Positions 27,138-35,703 of a stretch of DNA of 64,000 nucleotides are shown here, piece by piece. This DNA comes from Bryobacterales bacterium (GTDB lineage: Bacteria; Acidobacteriota; Terriglobia; Bryobacterales; Bryobacteraceae): assembly GCA_016716385.1 (NCBI GenBank), contig JADJWL010000025.1, positions 310,001-374,000 on the forward strand, written 5' to 3'. Position 1 is the first letter of the stretch. Each line of letters begins with the position of its first letter. The position numbers and the translations under genes were made by a program. Below the pieces are notes generated by a model. It saw nothing but the letters and a program-made list of their open reading frames with translations, was not told the DNA's origin and did no database searches.

Positions 27138-28066
27138 CCGTTCTCCTTGTTCCATTGCAGTGTGCCGGTGAGGCCGCGCACGTTGGGAATCTCTTCTTCG
27201 CGCAGGAAGCGGTCCAATTCGCGCGCGATCCGCACAGGCGCCTGCGGGTCCCAAAACGTCGCCGTACCGACCTCGACCGCGCTCGCACCAGCGATGAGGA
27301 ATTCGGCGGCGTCTTCGCCCGAGGCAACGCCGCCGAGTCCGATCACAGGAATCCGCACAGCCTGGAAAGCCTCATAGACGAGGCGCAGGGCCAGTGGCTT
27401 GATGGCCGGCCCGGACAGGCCGCCGAAACCCGCGCCGATTCTGGGTCTGCGGAGGCGCGCATCGACCGCCAAGGCGACAAACGTGTTCACGAGCGACACC
27501 CCATCCGCTCCCTCTTCCTCCGCCGCCTTGGCCAGCGGGGCAATCCGGGCCACGTTGGGCGACAGCTTCACGATCAATGGCCGGCGGCTGATCATTCGGA
27601 CCGCGCTCACCACCTCGCCCAGGAGCACCGGGTCGCTCGAAAAGAACATTCCTCCGTGCTTGGTGTTCGGGCAGGAGACGTTCAGTTCGTATCCAGCCAG
27701 TCCCGGTGCGTCTTCAAGCACGCGGACCACTTCGACGTAGTCTTCGGTTTCGTATCCGAACACATTGGCGAAGACGGCCGTCCGTAACCTCGCCAGCGCG
27801 GGCAGTTTGCTCTTGACAAACGCGCGCACGCCGATGTTCTGCAAGCCGATGGAGTTGATCATGCCCCCTTCGGACTCCCAGATTCTGGGGGGCGGATTCC
27901 CTTCGATCGGCTCGCGCGACAGGCCTTTCACGACGAAACCCCCGAGAGCTTCCAGGTCGAGCAGGGCCGCGAACTCGATCCCGTAGGCGAAGGTTCCCGA
28001 CGCGGCGATGACCGGGTTCTTGAGGGGAATGCCGCACAGCGTGGTGGCGAGGCGCTCGCTCGTCAA
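27134..28066 (-). CDS. pyrD: Dihydroorotate dehydrogenase, class 1B-like
   Basis: The 310-aa product begins at TTG 28066, with the previous gene's TGA overlapping (TTGA). Motifs are PLKNPVIAASGTFAYG, NSIGLQNIGV, NVSCPNTKHGG with the catalytic Cys, LIVKLSPNV and GLGGVASGEDAAEFLIAGASAVEVGTA for FMN binding. The Cys base places it in class 1, and length and sequence fit the 1B catalytic subunit. No pyrK partner lies in the window. It catalyses the fourth step of pyrimidine synthesis. Confidence 0.94.
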   Translation of the reverse strand: MTSERLATTLCGIPLKNPVIAASGTFAYGIEFAALLDLEALGGFVVKGLSREPIEGNPPPRIWESEGGMINSIGLQNIGVRAFVKSKLPALARLRTAVFANVFGYETEDYVEVVRVLEDAPGLAGYELNVSCPNTKHGGMFFSSDPVLLGEVVSAVRMISRRPLIVKLSPNVARIAPLAKAAEEEGADGVSLVNTFVALAVDARLRRPRIGAGFGGLSGPAIKPLALRLVYEAFQAVRIPVIGLGGVASGEDAAEFLIAGASAVEVGTATFWDPQAPVRIARELDRFLREEEIPNVRGLTGTLQWNKENG

Positions 28067-29547
28067 CGGGCGCCTCGCGCGAAGGCCTCGTCGAGGAGAC
28101 GGCCGGTCGCAGCTCCCGGCAGCGGCACGCGCATCGCCCGCGCCAGAGTCGGCGCGACATCGACAGCCTCGACGGGGTGCCCGAAGACGTCCGCCGTGAA
28201 TGGCTTGCCGTAGAGCATCAGCGGAACGCGCGTGTCGTACGCGTAAAGGGATCCGTAGGAGACGCCGCGCCCTTCGCCGAAGTCCTCGACGGCGCCAGGC
28301 TCGTAGGCCAGCACCAGGTCGCCCGACCGGCGATGGTGAAAGCCTCGGGCGAAGCGGTCGCGCCAGCCGTCCGAACGGCTGCAGTCTCCGTCCGAGGTGT
28401 AGTAGGCCGCCACCCCGGGGACACGCAGAGCGGCCGCGCCCGCTGCGAGCCGGGCCTCGCGGGGACTCACGCCGCGCGCGCGCAGCGTCTGGTGGCGCAG
28501 ATAGACGAACGGATAGACGTAGCGTTCCACATAGCGATTGCGGGCCGGGCCGGTGGGATCGAACGCCTCGCCGAGCGCTCGGTCAATGGCGCGGGCCACG
28601 GTCTCGCCGGTGATCGTCAACGCAGCGCGGCGCCGCGGCGGCGGCAGACTGGGAGCGCCATGTGCCGCGGTGAACGCGAACAGATACTGGTCCGGTCCGA
28701 TCTGGCGGTCGAGAAATTCGAGAGTGCGGGCGATCTCGCGATCCATGTGCAACACCATCTCACGCATCAGCGGCGAATCCGCACCCACCTCGTATCCTAA
28801 GGCCGCCGGCGCGCTCCAAACTGAAAACAGAAGGGCAGGCGGACCCTCGGCGTCCGGCGCCAGCAGCTCTCCGCGCACGGCCGAGCGCAGCAGTTCCGCC
28901 TCGGTGGCGAGAGCGAACGGCGACGACCGGTAAAGCACCTCGAACTCGCCCGGGCGCTGCGGATTGTCTTCGATCACTCGCATTGGAGGCGCTCCGGCGG
29001 GTGCAAGCAACGCCTCCCACGGCGCGTTGCGATGGCGCTTCGGGTCATGGGCATCGCGGAACTTGCTGAGCCAGTCGGGCGGAGCCACTTCGCCGGGAGT
29101 CTGGACAAGCGGGTGTCCGGCGCGGCCCATGAACAGGGCCGGGAGCGGTTCGCTCGCACCCATCGCCAGCGGGCGGAGCGACACAGCCGCGGCCTCGCAC
29201 AGCGTGGGAGCGAGCAGGAGCGCCCATGAGGCGGTGCGGGCTTCCCCTGTCTCCGCGTCGAACCAGCGGTCGGCGACAATCCCGTGGACCTCCGGCCACG
29301 CGCCGGTGGCCAGCGTTGCCACGCCGCTGCTGGAGAAGGTTCCGGCCGCCATGCGGCAATCGGTGAACCAGGCGGACTCCGCCATGAGGCGACGGAACCC
29401 ACCCGGTCCGAGCAAGTGTTCGTAGCGGTCGAGATAATCCTGCCGGAACTGCTCGGCCACCACCAATACGCCGACGGGCGGCGCCGGAGTGCGCGCACCA
29501 AGGGAGGCAGCGCCCAGCAATCCTGCGAATGCGCGACGGGTGATCAC
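28063..29547 (-). CDS. Exported alkaline-phosphatase-superfamily phosphoesterase
   Basis: This 494-aa product starts at GTG 29547, overlapping the kbl stop (GTGA). Residues 1-19 (ITRRAFAGLLGAASLGA) form a Tat-type signal. The catalytic domain has an early Asp replaced in the usual position (VVAEQFRQDYL), the nucleophile segment TFSSSGVATLATGAWPEVHGI, FAFTAAHGAPSLP, and a late GVSYGSLYAYDTRVPLMLYG and HPVEAVDVAPTL, typical of PafA/type I phosphodiesterases. The usual first metal Asp (vDqfr) reads AEQFR here, so metal binding may be altered. It sits oddly inside a threonine-degradation operon. Confidence 0.85.
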   Translation of the reverse strand: MITRRAFAGLLGAASLGARTPAPPVGVLVVAEQFRQDYLDRYEHLLGPGGFRRLMAESAWFTDCRMAAGTFSSSGVATLATGAWPEVHGIVADRWFDAETGEARTASWALLLAPTLCEAAAVSLRPLAMGASEPLPALFMGRAGHPLVQTPGEVAPPDWLSKFRDAHDPKRHRNAPWEALLAPAGAPPMRVIEDNPQRPGEFEVLYRSSPFALATEAELLRSAVRGELLAPDAEGPPALLFSVWSAPAALGYEVGADSPLMREMVLHMDREIARTLEFLDRQIGPDQYLFAFTAAHGAPSLPPPRRRAALTITGETVARAIDRALGEAFDPTGPARNRYVERYVYPFVYLRHQTLRARGVSPREARLAAGAAALRVPGVAAYYTSDGDCSRSDGWRDRFARGFHHRRSGDLVLAYEPGAVEDFGEGRGVSYGSLYAYDTRVPLMLYGKPFTADVFGHPVEAVDVAPTLARAMRVPLPGAATGRLLDEAFARGAR

Positions 29548-30728
29548 GCTGCCAGCAACCCCAACTTGCGGCCCGCCCGTCGGAACGCCTCGAGTGCGCG
29601 GTCCAGGTGCTCGCGGGTGTGCGTTGCAGTGACGATGGTGCGGACGCGCGCTTTGCCCTTCGGAACGGTTGGAAATCCGATGCCGGTGGCCAGAACGCCC
29701 TCCTCGAAAAGGGCGGCCGAGAAGGCGTGCGCGGCCGCGGCTTCACCCACCATCACGGGGGTGATCGGAGTCTCGCTCACGCCTGTGTCAAAACCTTCTT
29801 TCGTCAGCTGTTCCTTAAAGTAGCGGGTGTTTTCCCAAAGCTGCCCGATCCTTTGCGGTTCCTGCTCCAGGACGTCGAAGGCCGCGATGCAGGTCGCGGC
29901 GACAGCGGGTGGATGGGAAGTGGAGAACAGGAACGGACGTCCGCGCTGGTGCAGGAATTCGATGAGATCCCGGCTGCCACAGACGTATCCGCCAAGCGCG
30001 CCAATGGCTTTGGAGAGCGTTCCCACCTGGATCTGCACGCGCCCGTGCAGACCGAAGTGGTCGACTGTGCCGCGGCCGTTCCGTCCGAGCACTCCCGAAG
30101 CGTGCGCATCGTCGACCATCATGATCGCGCCGTACCGTTCGGCCAGTTCCACCAATTTCGGGAGCGGCCCGATGTCGCCGTCCATGGAGAAGACGCCGTC
30201 GCTAATCAGCAGGACGCGTCCACCCGCCTGGGACGCCGCCGCCAGCTTCTCCTCGGCCTGGGCCACATCCTTGTGCGCGTACACATGGATCTTCGCCCGT
30301 GACAGCCGGCAGCCGTCGATGATGCTGGCGTGGTTCAGGGCATCGGAGACAATGTGGTCTTCAGGACCGAGGATGGCCGAAACAGTGCCTGCGTTGGCGG
30401 TGAAGCCGGACTGGAACACGACGCACCCCTCGACGTTCTTGAAGCGGGCGATCTTCTCTTCCAATTCCACATGAAGAGACATCGTGCCGGAGATCGTTCG
30501 CACCGCACCCGAGCCCACGCCGTACCGCCGCGTCGCTTCGAGCGCCGCTTCCAGCAACAGCGGATGCGTCGTCAGACCGAGGTAGTTGTTCGAAGCCAGG
30601 TTGATGACATCGCGGCCGTCGAAGCGCGCCAGCGGCGCGCACTCCGATTCGAGCACGCGAAGGCGTTGGAGCGTTCCCTCAGCGCGCCACGCATCGAGTT
30701 GTTCTCCCAGATAGGCGAGCGGATTCAT
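29544..30728 (-). CDS. kbl: Glycine C-acetyltransferase (2-amino-3-ketobutyrate CoA ligase)
   Basis: The start is ATG 30728, overlapping the tdh stop (ATGA); 394 aa, as usual. Motifs of the alpha-oxoamine synthase family are INLASNNYLGLTTHP, GSGAVRTISGTMSLHVELE, DALNHASIIDGCRL, MMVDDAHASGVLG and the PLP lysine in VGTLSKAIGALGG. The enzyme converts 2-amino-3-ketobutyrate plus CoA to glycine and acetyl-CoA. Directly downstream of tdh, it completes the two-step threonine-to-glycine route. Confidence 0.95.
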   Translation of the reverse strand: MNPLAYLGEQLDAWRAEGTLQRLRVLESECAPLARFDGRDVINLASNNYLGLTTHPLLLEAALEATRRYGVGSGAVRTISGTMSLHVELEEKIARFKNVEGCVVFQSGFTANAGTVSAILGPEDHIVSDALNHASIIDGCRLSRAKIHVYAHKDVAQAEEKLAAASQAGGRVLLISDGVFSMDGDIGPLPKLVELAERYGAIMMVDDAHASGVLGRNGRGTVDHFGLHGRVQIQVGTLSKAIGALGGYVCGSRDLIEFLHQRGRPFLFSTSHPPAVAATCIAAFDVLEQEPQRIGQLWENTRYFKEQLTKEGFDTGVSETPITPVMVGEAAAAHAFSAALFEEGVLATGIGFPTVPKGKARVRTIVTATHTREHLDRALEAFRRAGRKLGLLAA

Positions 30729-31762
30729 GCGTCCCATTCCAGGATAATCTTGACGGCGTCCCCGTTGCGCAGGAGGCGAAAGGCTTCCTGGTACTCGCCG
30801 TAAGGCATGCGGTGGGTCACGACCGGCGACAGGTCCAGCTTATGTTCCAGCAGGAACCGCTCGCACTGGTACCAAGTCTCATACATCAGCCGTCCGTTGA
30901 CGCCGCGGACAGTCACGCTTTTGAAGATGATCGAGTTCGAAAGATCGAGCGTGACCGGCCTGGATGGGATGCCCAGCAGCGCCACTTCGCCGCCGGGGCG
31001 CACCATATCGAAGGCCTTGTGGATCCCCTGCTGCGCGCCGGAAATCTCCAGCACGACATCCACGCCGACGCCATCCGGCGTGTCCGCGATGAACTTCTCG
31101 AACCAGCCGTCGGCCGCGGGATCGTAGGCGGCATGCGCTCCCATCCGCAGGGCCAGTGCGCGCTTGTGCGCCTGCGGTTCGACGACTACGACCGACAAGG
31201 CGCCGGCGGCTTCAGCAATCCGGCAGGCCATCAGCCCGATGGCGCCCGCGCCAACCACCGCGACCGAGCGCCCGGCCACGGGTTGGGCCATCACGGTGTG
31301 CATCGCGTTGCCGAGCGGGTCGAAGATGGCGGCGATCTCGTGCGGGATCCCCGGCCGCACCTTCCACACATTCGACTCGGGCATCCGCAGATATTGCGCG
31401 AAGCAGCCGTCGCGGTCGACTCCGATGATCTCGACCTTGCGGCAAATGTGGCCTTGTCCCGTGCGGCAGTAGTAACAGTGGCCGCATCCGATATGGCCTT
31501 CGCCGGAAACGATGTCGCCGGGCTGGAAGCCGGACACCGCCTCGCCTGCCTCCTCCACCCTGCCGACGAATTCGTGACCCACGACCAGAGGCGGCTTCAG
31601 ACGCCCCTGCGCCCATTCGTCCCAGGAGAAGATGTGGACATCGGTGCCGCAGATACCGGTCTTGAGGACGCGGATCAGAACGTCCGACCTGCCAGGTGCG
31701 GGGACCGGCACGTCGTCCAGCCACATCCCAGGCGCTCTCTCCCGTTTGACCAAGGCAAGCAT
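30725..31762 (-). CDS. tdh: L-threonine 3-dehydrogenase
   Basis: ATG 31762 has a GGAGG ribosome site 6 bases upstream; 345 aa. It is a zinc medium-chain dehydrogenase: GICGTDVHIFSWDEWAQ and GHEFVGRV carry catalytic zinc ligands, the structural-zinc loop is GCGHCYYCRTGQGHICR, the NAD fold is VAVVGAGAIGLMACRIA, and FDPLGNAMHTV is typical of threonine dehydrogenase. It oxidises L-threonine to 2-amino-3-ketobutyrate, which kbl then cleaves. It heads the minus-strand operon ending in ridA. Confidence 0.95.
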   Translation of the reverse strand: MLALVKRERAPGMWLDDVPVPAPGRSDVLIRVLKTGICGTDVHIFSWDEWAQGRLKPPLVVGHEFVGRVEEAGEAVSGFQPGDIVSGEGHIGCGHCYYCRTGQGHICRKVEIIGVDRDGCFAQYLRMPESNVWKVRPGIPHEIAAIFDPLGNAMHTVMAQPVAGRSVAVVGAGAIGLMACRIAEAAGALSVVVVEPQAHKRALALRMGAHAAYDPAADGWFEKFIADTPDGVGVDVVLEISGAQQGIHKAFDMVRPGGEVALLGIPSRPVTLDLSNSIIFKSVTVRGVNGRLMYETWYQCERFLLEHKLDLSPVVTHRMPYGEYQEAFRLLRNGDAVKIILEWDA

Positions 31763-31824
31763 GGTGGTCCTCCGCCGCACAGAGAAAGCGGCTACCCCTA
31801 TTGTCCGCTGTTTCCGGGCTGGAG

Positions 31825-32187
31825 TTAGTCGAGCAGTTCGATGACCAGGGTCCGGTACGGCTTTGTGCCAACGTTGGTCAACTGGGGCGCGTCTTCGCCC
31901 TTGTCATGCCAGATGACGTCACCGGCTTTGCGCTCGCGGACTGTCTTCTCTTTCGTCTGCGAGTCGAGCCGTTCATAACGGCTGTCGTCGAGGAAGACAA
32001 TGACTTGGTCGGTAGGGCGGATATAGGGCGTTCGCGGGACACCCACCGGGTAGGTGACTTCCTTCACGCGCACGCGCTTGTTTTCGAGTTTCGTCATGAT
32101 CGGGAGATTCGCCCATCCAGCGGACCACAGCCCGAGGATCGTAGCCGCGGACGAGAGCAAAGCAGTCAGCAGGATGGTGCGCTTCAT
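31825..32187 (-). CDS. Exported cupin-like protein
   Basis: This 120-aa product has signal peptide MKRTILLTALLSSAATILGLWSAG. The mature part reads VTYPVGVPRTPYIRPTDQVIVFLDDSRYE and KAGDVIWHDKGEDAPQLTNVGTKPYRTLVIEL, which matches the two half-motifs of a single small cupin barrel; the H of IWHDKG is a possible metal ligand. Its start overlaps the MFS stop (ATGA), so it is co-expressed with that transporter. Function is unknown; a binding or sensing role beside the transporter is speculation. Confidence 0.7.
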   Translation of the reverse strand: MKRTILLTALLSSAATILGLWSAGWANLPIMTKLENKRVRVKEVTYPVGVPRTPYIRPTDQVIVFLDDSRYERLDSQTKEKTVRERKAGDVIWHDKGEDAPQLTNVGTKPYRTLVIELLD

Positions 32188-33470
32188 GTCGGGGCTACTC
32201 TGTGTCTGGGTGCGTACTCACGCTTCACCAGGAAGACATAGGCGGCGATGCCCAGGAGCAGGAAGAACCAGATCGCCTGCATTGGCGCGTTGTAGCTGCC
32301 GGTTGCGTCCTTGAGCCAGCCCGTAAGGATCGGGGCGACGATCCCCGGCAGGTTTGCGGCGCAGTTCTGGATTCCCACGATTCGGCCGATCGCGCCGCCG
32401 GGAATCAGCGTTTGCGTCAACGCCCAGTAGTTCGCGGTCGCGAGCCCCAGTCCGGTGAGCGAGAATACGGCGAAGAACAGGGCGACGGGAACCGAGTCCG
32501 ACATGGCGCCAAAGACTTCGGTGGACGCCGCCACGAATCCGGCGATGGTGAATCCTTTGCGCACTTTCACCGGGTCGCCGCCCTTGGCGATCATCCTGTC
32601 CGCGGCGAATCCGGCGAAGGCGGCCATGGCGGCCATGCCGCCGAAGCTGAAGAACGTGTACAGACCCATCGATTTCAGCGACAGGTTGCGGGCTTCGACG
32701 AAATAGGCGGGCATCCACGTCATGCAGAAGTAGACGAAGTACATGTAGCAGAACGTGCCGATGATCGTGCCCCAGATCACCGGGCTGCGCATCATGTCGG
32801 CGAAGGTGACGGCCGCTGCTTTGCTTTCCGTCGTCTGGGCCGCGATCTCTATGGAACGGTCGTCGTTCTTCACGAGCAACAGCCATGGGATCAGCCAGAA
32901 CAAACAGCCCAACCCCAGAATGACGAACATCGCGCGCCAGCCATATGCCAGGATCAGCCAGGCCGCAATCGGCGCCCCGATCGCCGGACCGATTTTGGTG
33001 CCGGTCATGTACAGGCCGACAGCGAGACCTCGCTCTTTCTCCGCGAAGTGGAACCGGATCCAGCGCATGCTCGCCGGCGTGACGACCGATTCACCGACGC
33101 CGAGCAGGAAGCGTAGCGTGAACAGCATCGGGATGGATGTCGCCCAGGCAGTCGCTGCCGAAATGACGCTCCAGGCGAGGAAGCTCACCGCGTAAGGCCA
33201 CTTGACGCCATACTTGTCGACCACCCAGCCGGCGGGAATCTGCAGGAACGCGTAAGAGAAGAAGAATGCCGAGAGCAGATTGCCGCGGTCCTTATCGGTG
33301 AGGCCGAAGAACGCGTTGAACTCGTCGAGTGTCAACGCCACCGAAAGGTTCGTGCGGTCGACGTAGGCGATGATCATGCCGAGGCTGAGCAGGGCGATGA
33401 TGCTCCAGCGGCGGATCTGCTCCTTGCGGGTCAGCTCCGGCGCCGCCTGCGGGGACGTAGCAATGGACAT
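32184..33470 (-). CDS. MFS transporter (ACS family, hexuronate/phthalate type)
   Basis: This 428-aa, twelve-segment protein has IAYVDRTNLSVALTL in helix 1, GWVVDKYGVKWP in loop 2-3, LLGVGESVVTPASMRWIRFHFAEKERGLAVGLYM in helices 4-5 and RMIAKGGDPVKVRKGF in the second half. These are typical of the anion:cation symporter group that takes up glucarate, hexuronates or aromatic acids. The first ATG (33470) is preceded by GAGG 5 bases upstream. The start region and leader are duplicated about 2.6 kb away at 36056-36107. Confidence 0.9.
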   Translation of the reverse strand: MSIATSPQAAPELTRKEQIRRWSIIALLSLGMIIAYVDRTNLSVALTLDEFNAFFGLTDKDRGNLLSAFFFSYAFLQIPAGWVVDKYGVKWPYAVSFLAWSVISAATAWATSIPMLFTLRFLLGVGESVVTPASMRWIRFHFAEKERGLAVGLYMTGTKIGPAIGAPIAAWLILAYGWRAMFVILGLGCLFWLIPWLLLVKNDDRSIEIAAQTTESKAAAVTFADMMRSPVIWGTIIGTFCYMYFVYFCMTWMPAYFVEARNLSLKSMGLYTFFSFGGMAAMAAFAGFAADRMIAKGGDPVKVRKGFTIAGFVAASTEVFGAMSDSVPVALFFAVFSLTGLGLATANYWALTQTLIPGGAIGRIVGIQNCAANLPGIVAPILTGWLKDATGSYNAPMQAIWFFLLLGIAAYVFLVKREYAPRHRVAPT

Positions 33471-33498
33471 TGGACCTCAACATATCACACTGCGTGGC
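33446..33498 (+). repeat. Left copy of about 52-bp imperfect direct repeat (MFS leader and first codons)
   Basis: The segment matches 36056-36107 in the same orientation. An uninterrupted 17-base core (TGGACATTGGACCTCAA, 33464-33480 and 36073-36089) is followed by one mismatch, ATATCACA, another mismatch and TGCGT. The whole alignment has about seven differences including one single-base gap. On the minus strand it contains the MFS ribosome site (GAGG), the ATG at 33470 and the first eight codons. It bounds the left side of the low-GC island. Confidence 0.85.
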
Positions 33499-33527
33499 TC
33501 CGCACCTGCCCCAGTGTGCTGCCGACT

Positions 33528-34538
33528 CTAAGCGGACGAGCCATTGTCGAGGTCTGGCTGCTCCTTCTCGATCGGCTTCGTCGCATATGGATCAGGAGCG
33601 TTCATCTTGAACTGCGATGGTCGTCGCCACTGGGCAAGTTTGCCCTGACGCACGACGCTCCGCAACAGCGGTTCGTCTCGGGCAATCACGAACCGATCAC
33701 TGTTTCCCGCCACCACCATGTTTGTATTGCGCCAGAACTCCTTGAAGATCACTGCGCCCCGAGTGCGGTCTCCTTCACTGAAAAAGCAGATGGCGGTCTT
33801 GCTGCTCAATGGCACGATTGTGGAAGCTCCAGGTGTCAGGATGCCGTATCCCTCAATCGAGTCATCGGAGTACGGCGGTGGCACAACTGTGAACGGGTTA
33901 TCGCATGTGATGAACGTGCAACCCTTAGGAGTGGCAAGTATGTCCCAGTTCAACCGGAAGAGGGCTTGCGCTACGTCCAGGGCCAGCGACAACATTATCT
34001 TGATGTTGTTCTGGCGGGGATTCGTGATTTCGTACTGATCGTCTCGGATCATCTGGAAGACCTCCTGAGCGGAAACGTCCGTCATGTCTTCCCCGACTGC
34101 CTGCTCGTACTTCCGCAAGGTTTCTTCGACGGCTTCGACTGAGGAGTTCATAGCCTTCGCACACCAGCGATGAAACTGCTCGGTGAACTCGTTCTGATCT
34201 CTATCAAACGCAGGGTTGCGTGTTCGCAGCAGCGCCACGAACAAAGCCAGAATTGCGCGGTCCTCACCCTCCCAGGTCAGGTTTTGCTTGTCCAGGCGTT
34301 CGATGATGCGCCGCATGGGATCTTCCACCATGTTCGCCAGCATTTGCTCAACGTGATCCGACTTCTGGCCATCCGGGCCTACGACGGTGTAGAAGTCCTT
34401 CTTCACCGCCGTGTTCAGAATTCCTTGGTGCAGGAACTTGTCTTCCTTGCGGTCAAACACCCAGACTCGTTCGGACTCGTCTGCAAATCCACGAAGGTAC
34501 ATCTGCGGAAGGTAGTGATGGCGTCGGGAGAGTTTCAT
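33528..34538 (-). CDS. DUF4238 domain protein
   Basis: This 336-aa product begins MKLSRRHHYLPQMYLRGFAD, the defining RHHYLPQ start of DUF4238. Further family features are VWVFDRKEDKF, AVKKDFYTV and, near residue 210, TFITCDNPFTVVPPP. GGAGGGAG precedes the ATG. DUF4238 proteins have no proven biochemical function; they are sporadically distributed and often lie in variable genome regions (general knowledge). No signal peptide or membrane segment is seen. It is the downstream member of the island gene pair and differs from its neighbours in base composition. Confidence 0.85.
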   Translation of the reverse strand: MKLSRRHHYLPQMYLRGFADESERVWVFDRKEDKFLHQGILNTAVKKDFYTVVGPDGQKSDHVEQMLANMVEDPMRRIIERLDKQNLTWEGEDRAILALFVALLRTRNPAFDRDQNEFTEQFHRWCAKAMNSSVEAVEETLRKYEQAVGEDMTDVSAQEVFQMIRDDQYEITNPRQNNIKIMLSLALDVAQALFRLNWDILATPKGCTFITCDNPFTVVPPPYSDDSIEGYGILTPGASTIVPLSSKTAICFFSEGDRTRGAVIFKEFWRNTNMVVAGNSDRFVIARDEPLLRSVVRQGKLAQWRRPSQFKMNAPDPYATKPIEKEQPDLDNGSSA

Positions 34539-34680
34539 CTCACTCCCTCCGCAGGTCCACTGCCAGAAGTCACCAGCGATCTGACCTGGGGGGACGGGAA
34601 TTGGCTCATCAGGGTGTCAAAGACAGACATTGGCTTGAGTTCTTCATCGTGACCCTCGGGATCTGTCCTTCACCTTGGCC

Positions 34681-35619
34681 CTACGAACTCAAGATCACGG
34701 TCTTGTTGAACTCGTCAAACACCCACACTCGTTCAAATGGGCCTGTGCTGGTCAGTGCCGCCAGGATCGCTGAGTGCTTTTCGCACAGTCGGAGAACCGA
34801 GGCCGCAGTTCCGAACCGTAGATCGAAGTGGAGGACAAGATCGACAGGAGCACAGTCAGTCTCATATTTCTTTTCGGCCTTGCTGACGATCAGATTAACA
34901 AACGGTCGGTCCTGGTCATACGAGAACCCGTCGTCAAGTGTTCGTCGTTTTGGATTCACCTTCTCAGCAACTTCTTCGTGGATAATCTGTCCGAGTTCAA
35001 ACCAGTACTTCTGGCCCGAGATTGTACACATGATGTCGGGGTAGTCTGGATCACGATTCTCCGGTGACCCTGCGTCAATCGACAACTTGGAAGTGGAAGC
35101 GAAAGACAGAAAGACGTCCATTTCGATAGCACGCTTCCTCTCAGCCTTCTTTAGAATCGCCAACGGATCGGTTGGCAATCGTACTTCTTCATCGACTACG
35201 GACTCCGCGACGACAGGTCCGCGTTCGTCGCATTTGTAAAGTGGACACAGATAACCTCGACCGTCACCGACCTTTCCGACGTACATAAACGGACGCCCAG
35301 AGTGGTTACCACGAGGTTGTCTCTTTGCGTCTCTTCGTAGTCGGCGTCCTAGCTCACGGTCGTAGTAGCCAAGAATCGTCGGTTCATAGTGACGATGACA
35401 GCCCGGTTTGGGACAGCACCATTCAATCAGTCTGTTGACATCTACCGAAGTATCGCCGTACTCCATTGAACCCCATGAAGCTTCGAGACGCATATTGACA
35501 CCGAGATGCTTGTCGCAGTAGACCGTGATTTGGTAATCGGGATCTTGCTTCCGAAGTTTCTCAGCCATCAGCTCTTCGATGGCGGATACTAGATATTCTG
35601 CGCTCTCTTCACCGGACAT
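34681..35619 (-). CDS. Unknown island protein with Cys pairs and a nuclease-like segment
   Basis: This 312-aa protein matches no family I know by name. Residues 1-140 contain possible zinc ligands: C35-x2-H38, C69-x4-C74 with H75/H77, and C125-x4-C130. Residues 181-216 read SPENRDPDYPDIMCT then KYWFELGQIIHEE, with Asp195 and Glu208 spaced like the acidic residues of a PD-(D/E)xK fold, though the expected lysine is missing (Gly210/Gln211). The end is a beta-alpha pattern (RVWVFDEFNKTVIL). It is probably transcribed ahead of the DUF4238 gene, 142 bases apart. A nucleic-acid enzyme is a guess from these residues only. Codon use is less GC-rich than in flanking genes. Confidence 0.7.
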   Translation of the reverse strand: MSGEESAEYLVSAIEELMAEKLRKQDPDYQITVYCDKHLGVNMRLEASWGSMEYGDTSVDVNRLIEWCCPKPGCHRHYEPTILGYYDRELGRRLRRDAKRQPRGNHSGRPFMYVGKVGDGRGYLCPLYKCDERGPVVAESVVDEEVRLPTDPLAILKKAERKRAIEMDVFLSFASTSKLSIDAGSPENRDPDYPDIMCTISGQKYWFELGQIIHEEVAEKVNPKRRTLDDGFSYDQDRPFVNLIVSKAEKKYETDCAPVDLVLHFDLRFGTAASVLRLCEKHSAILAALTSTGPFERVWVFDEFNKTVILSS

Positions 35620-35703
35620 TGGCTTCTAAATCGTTTCCTCGTTCGCAGTTAGCGACACTCATTGTTCTGGCAGGATGGCCTCCAGATACTTTCACAGCCC
35701 CTC

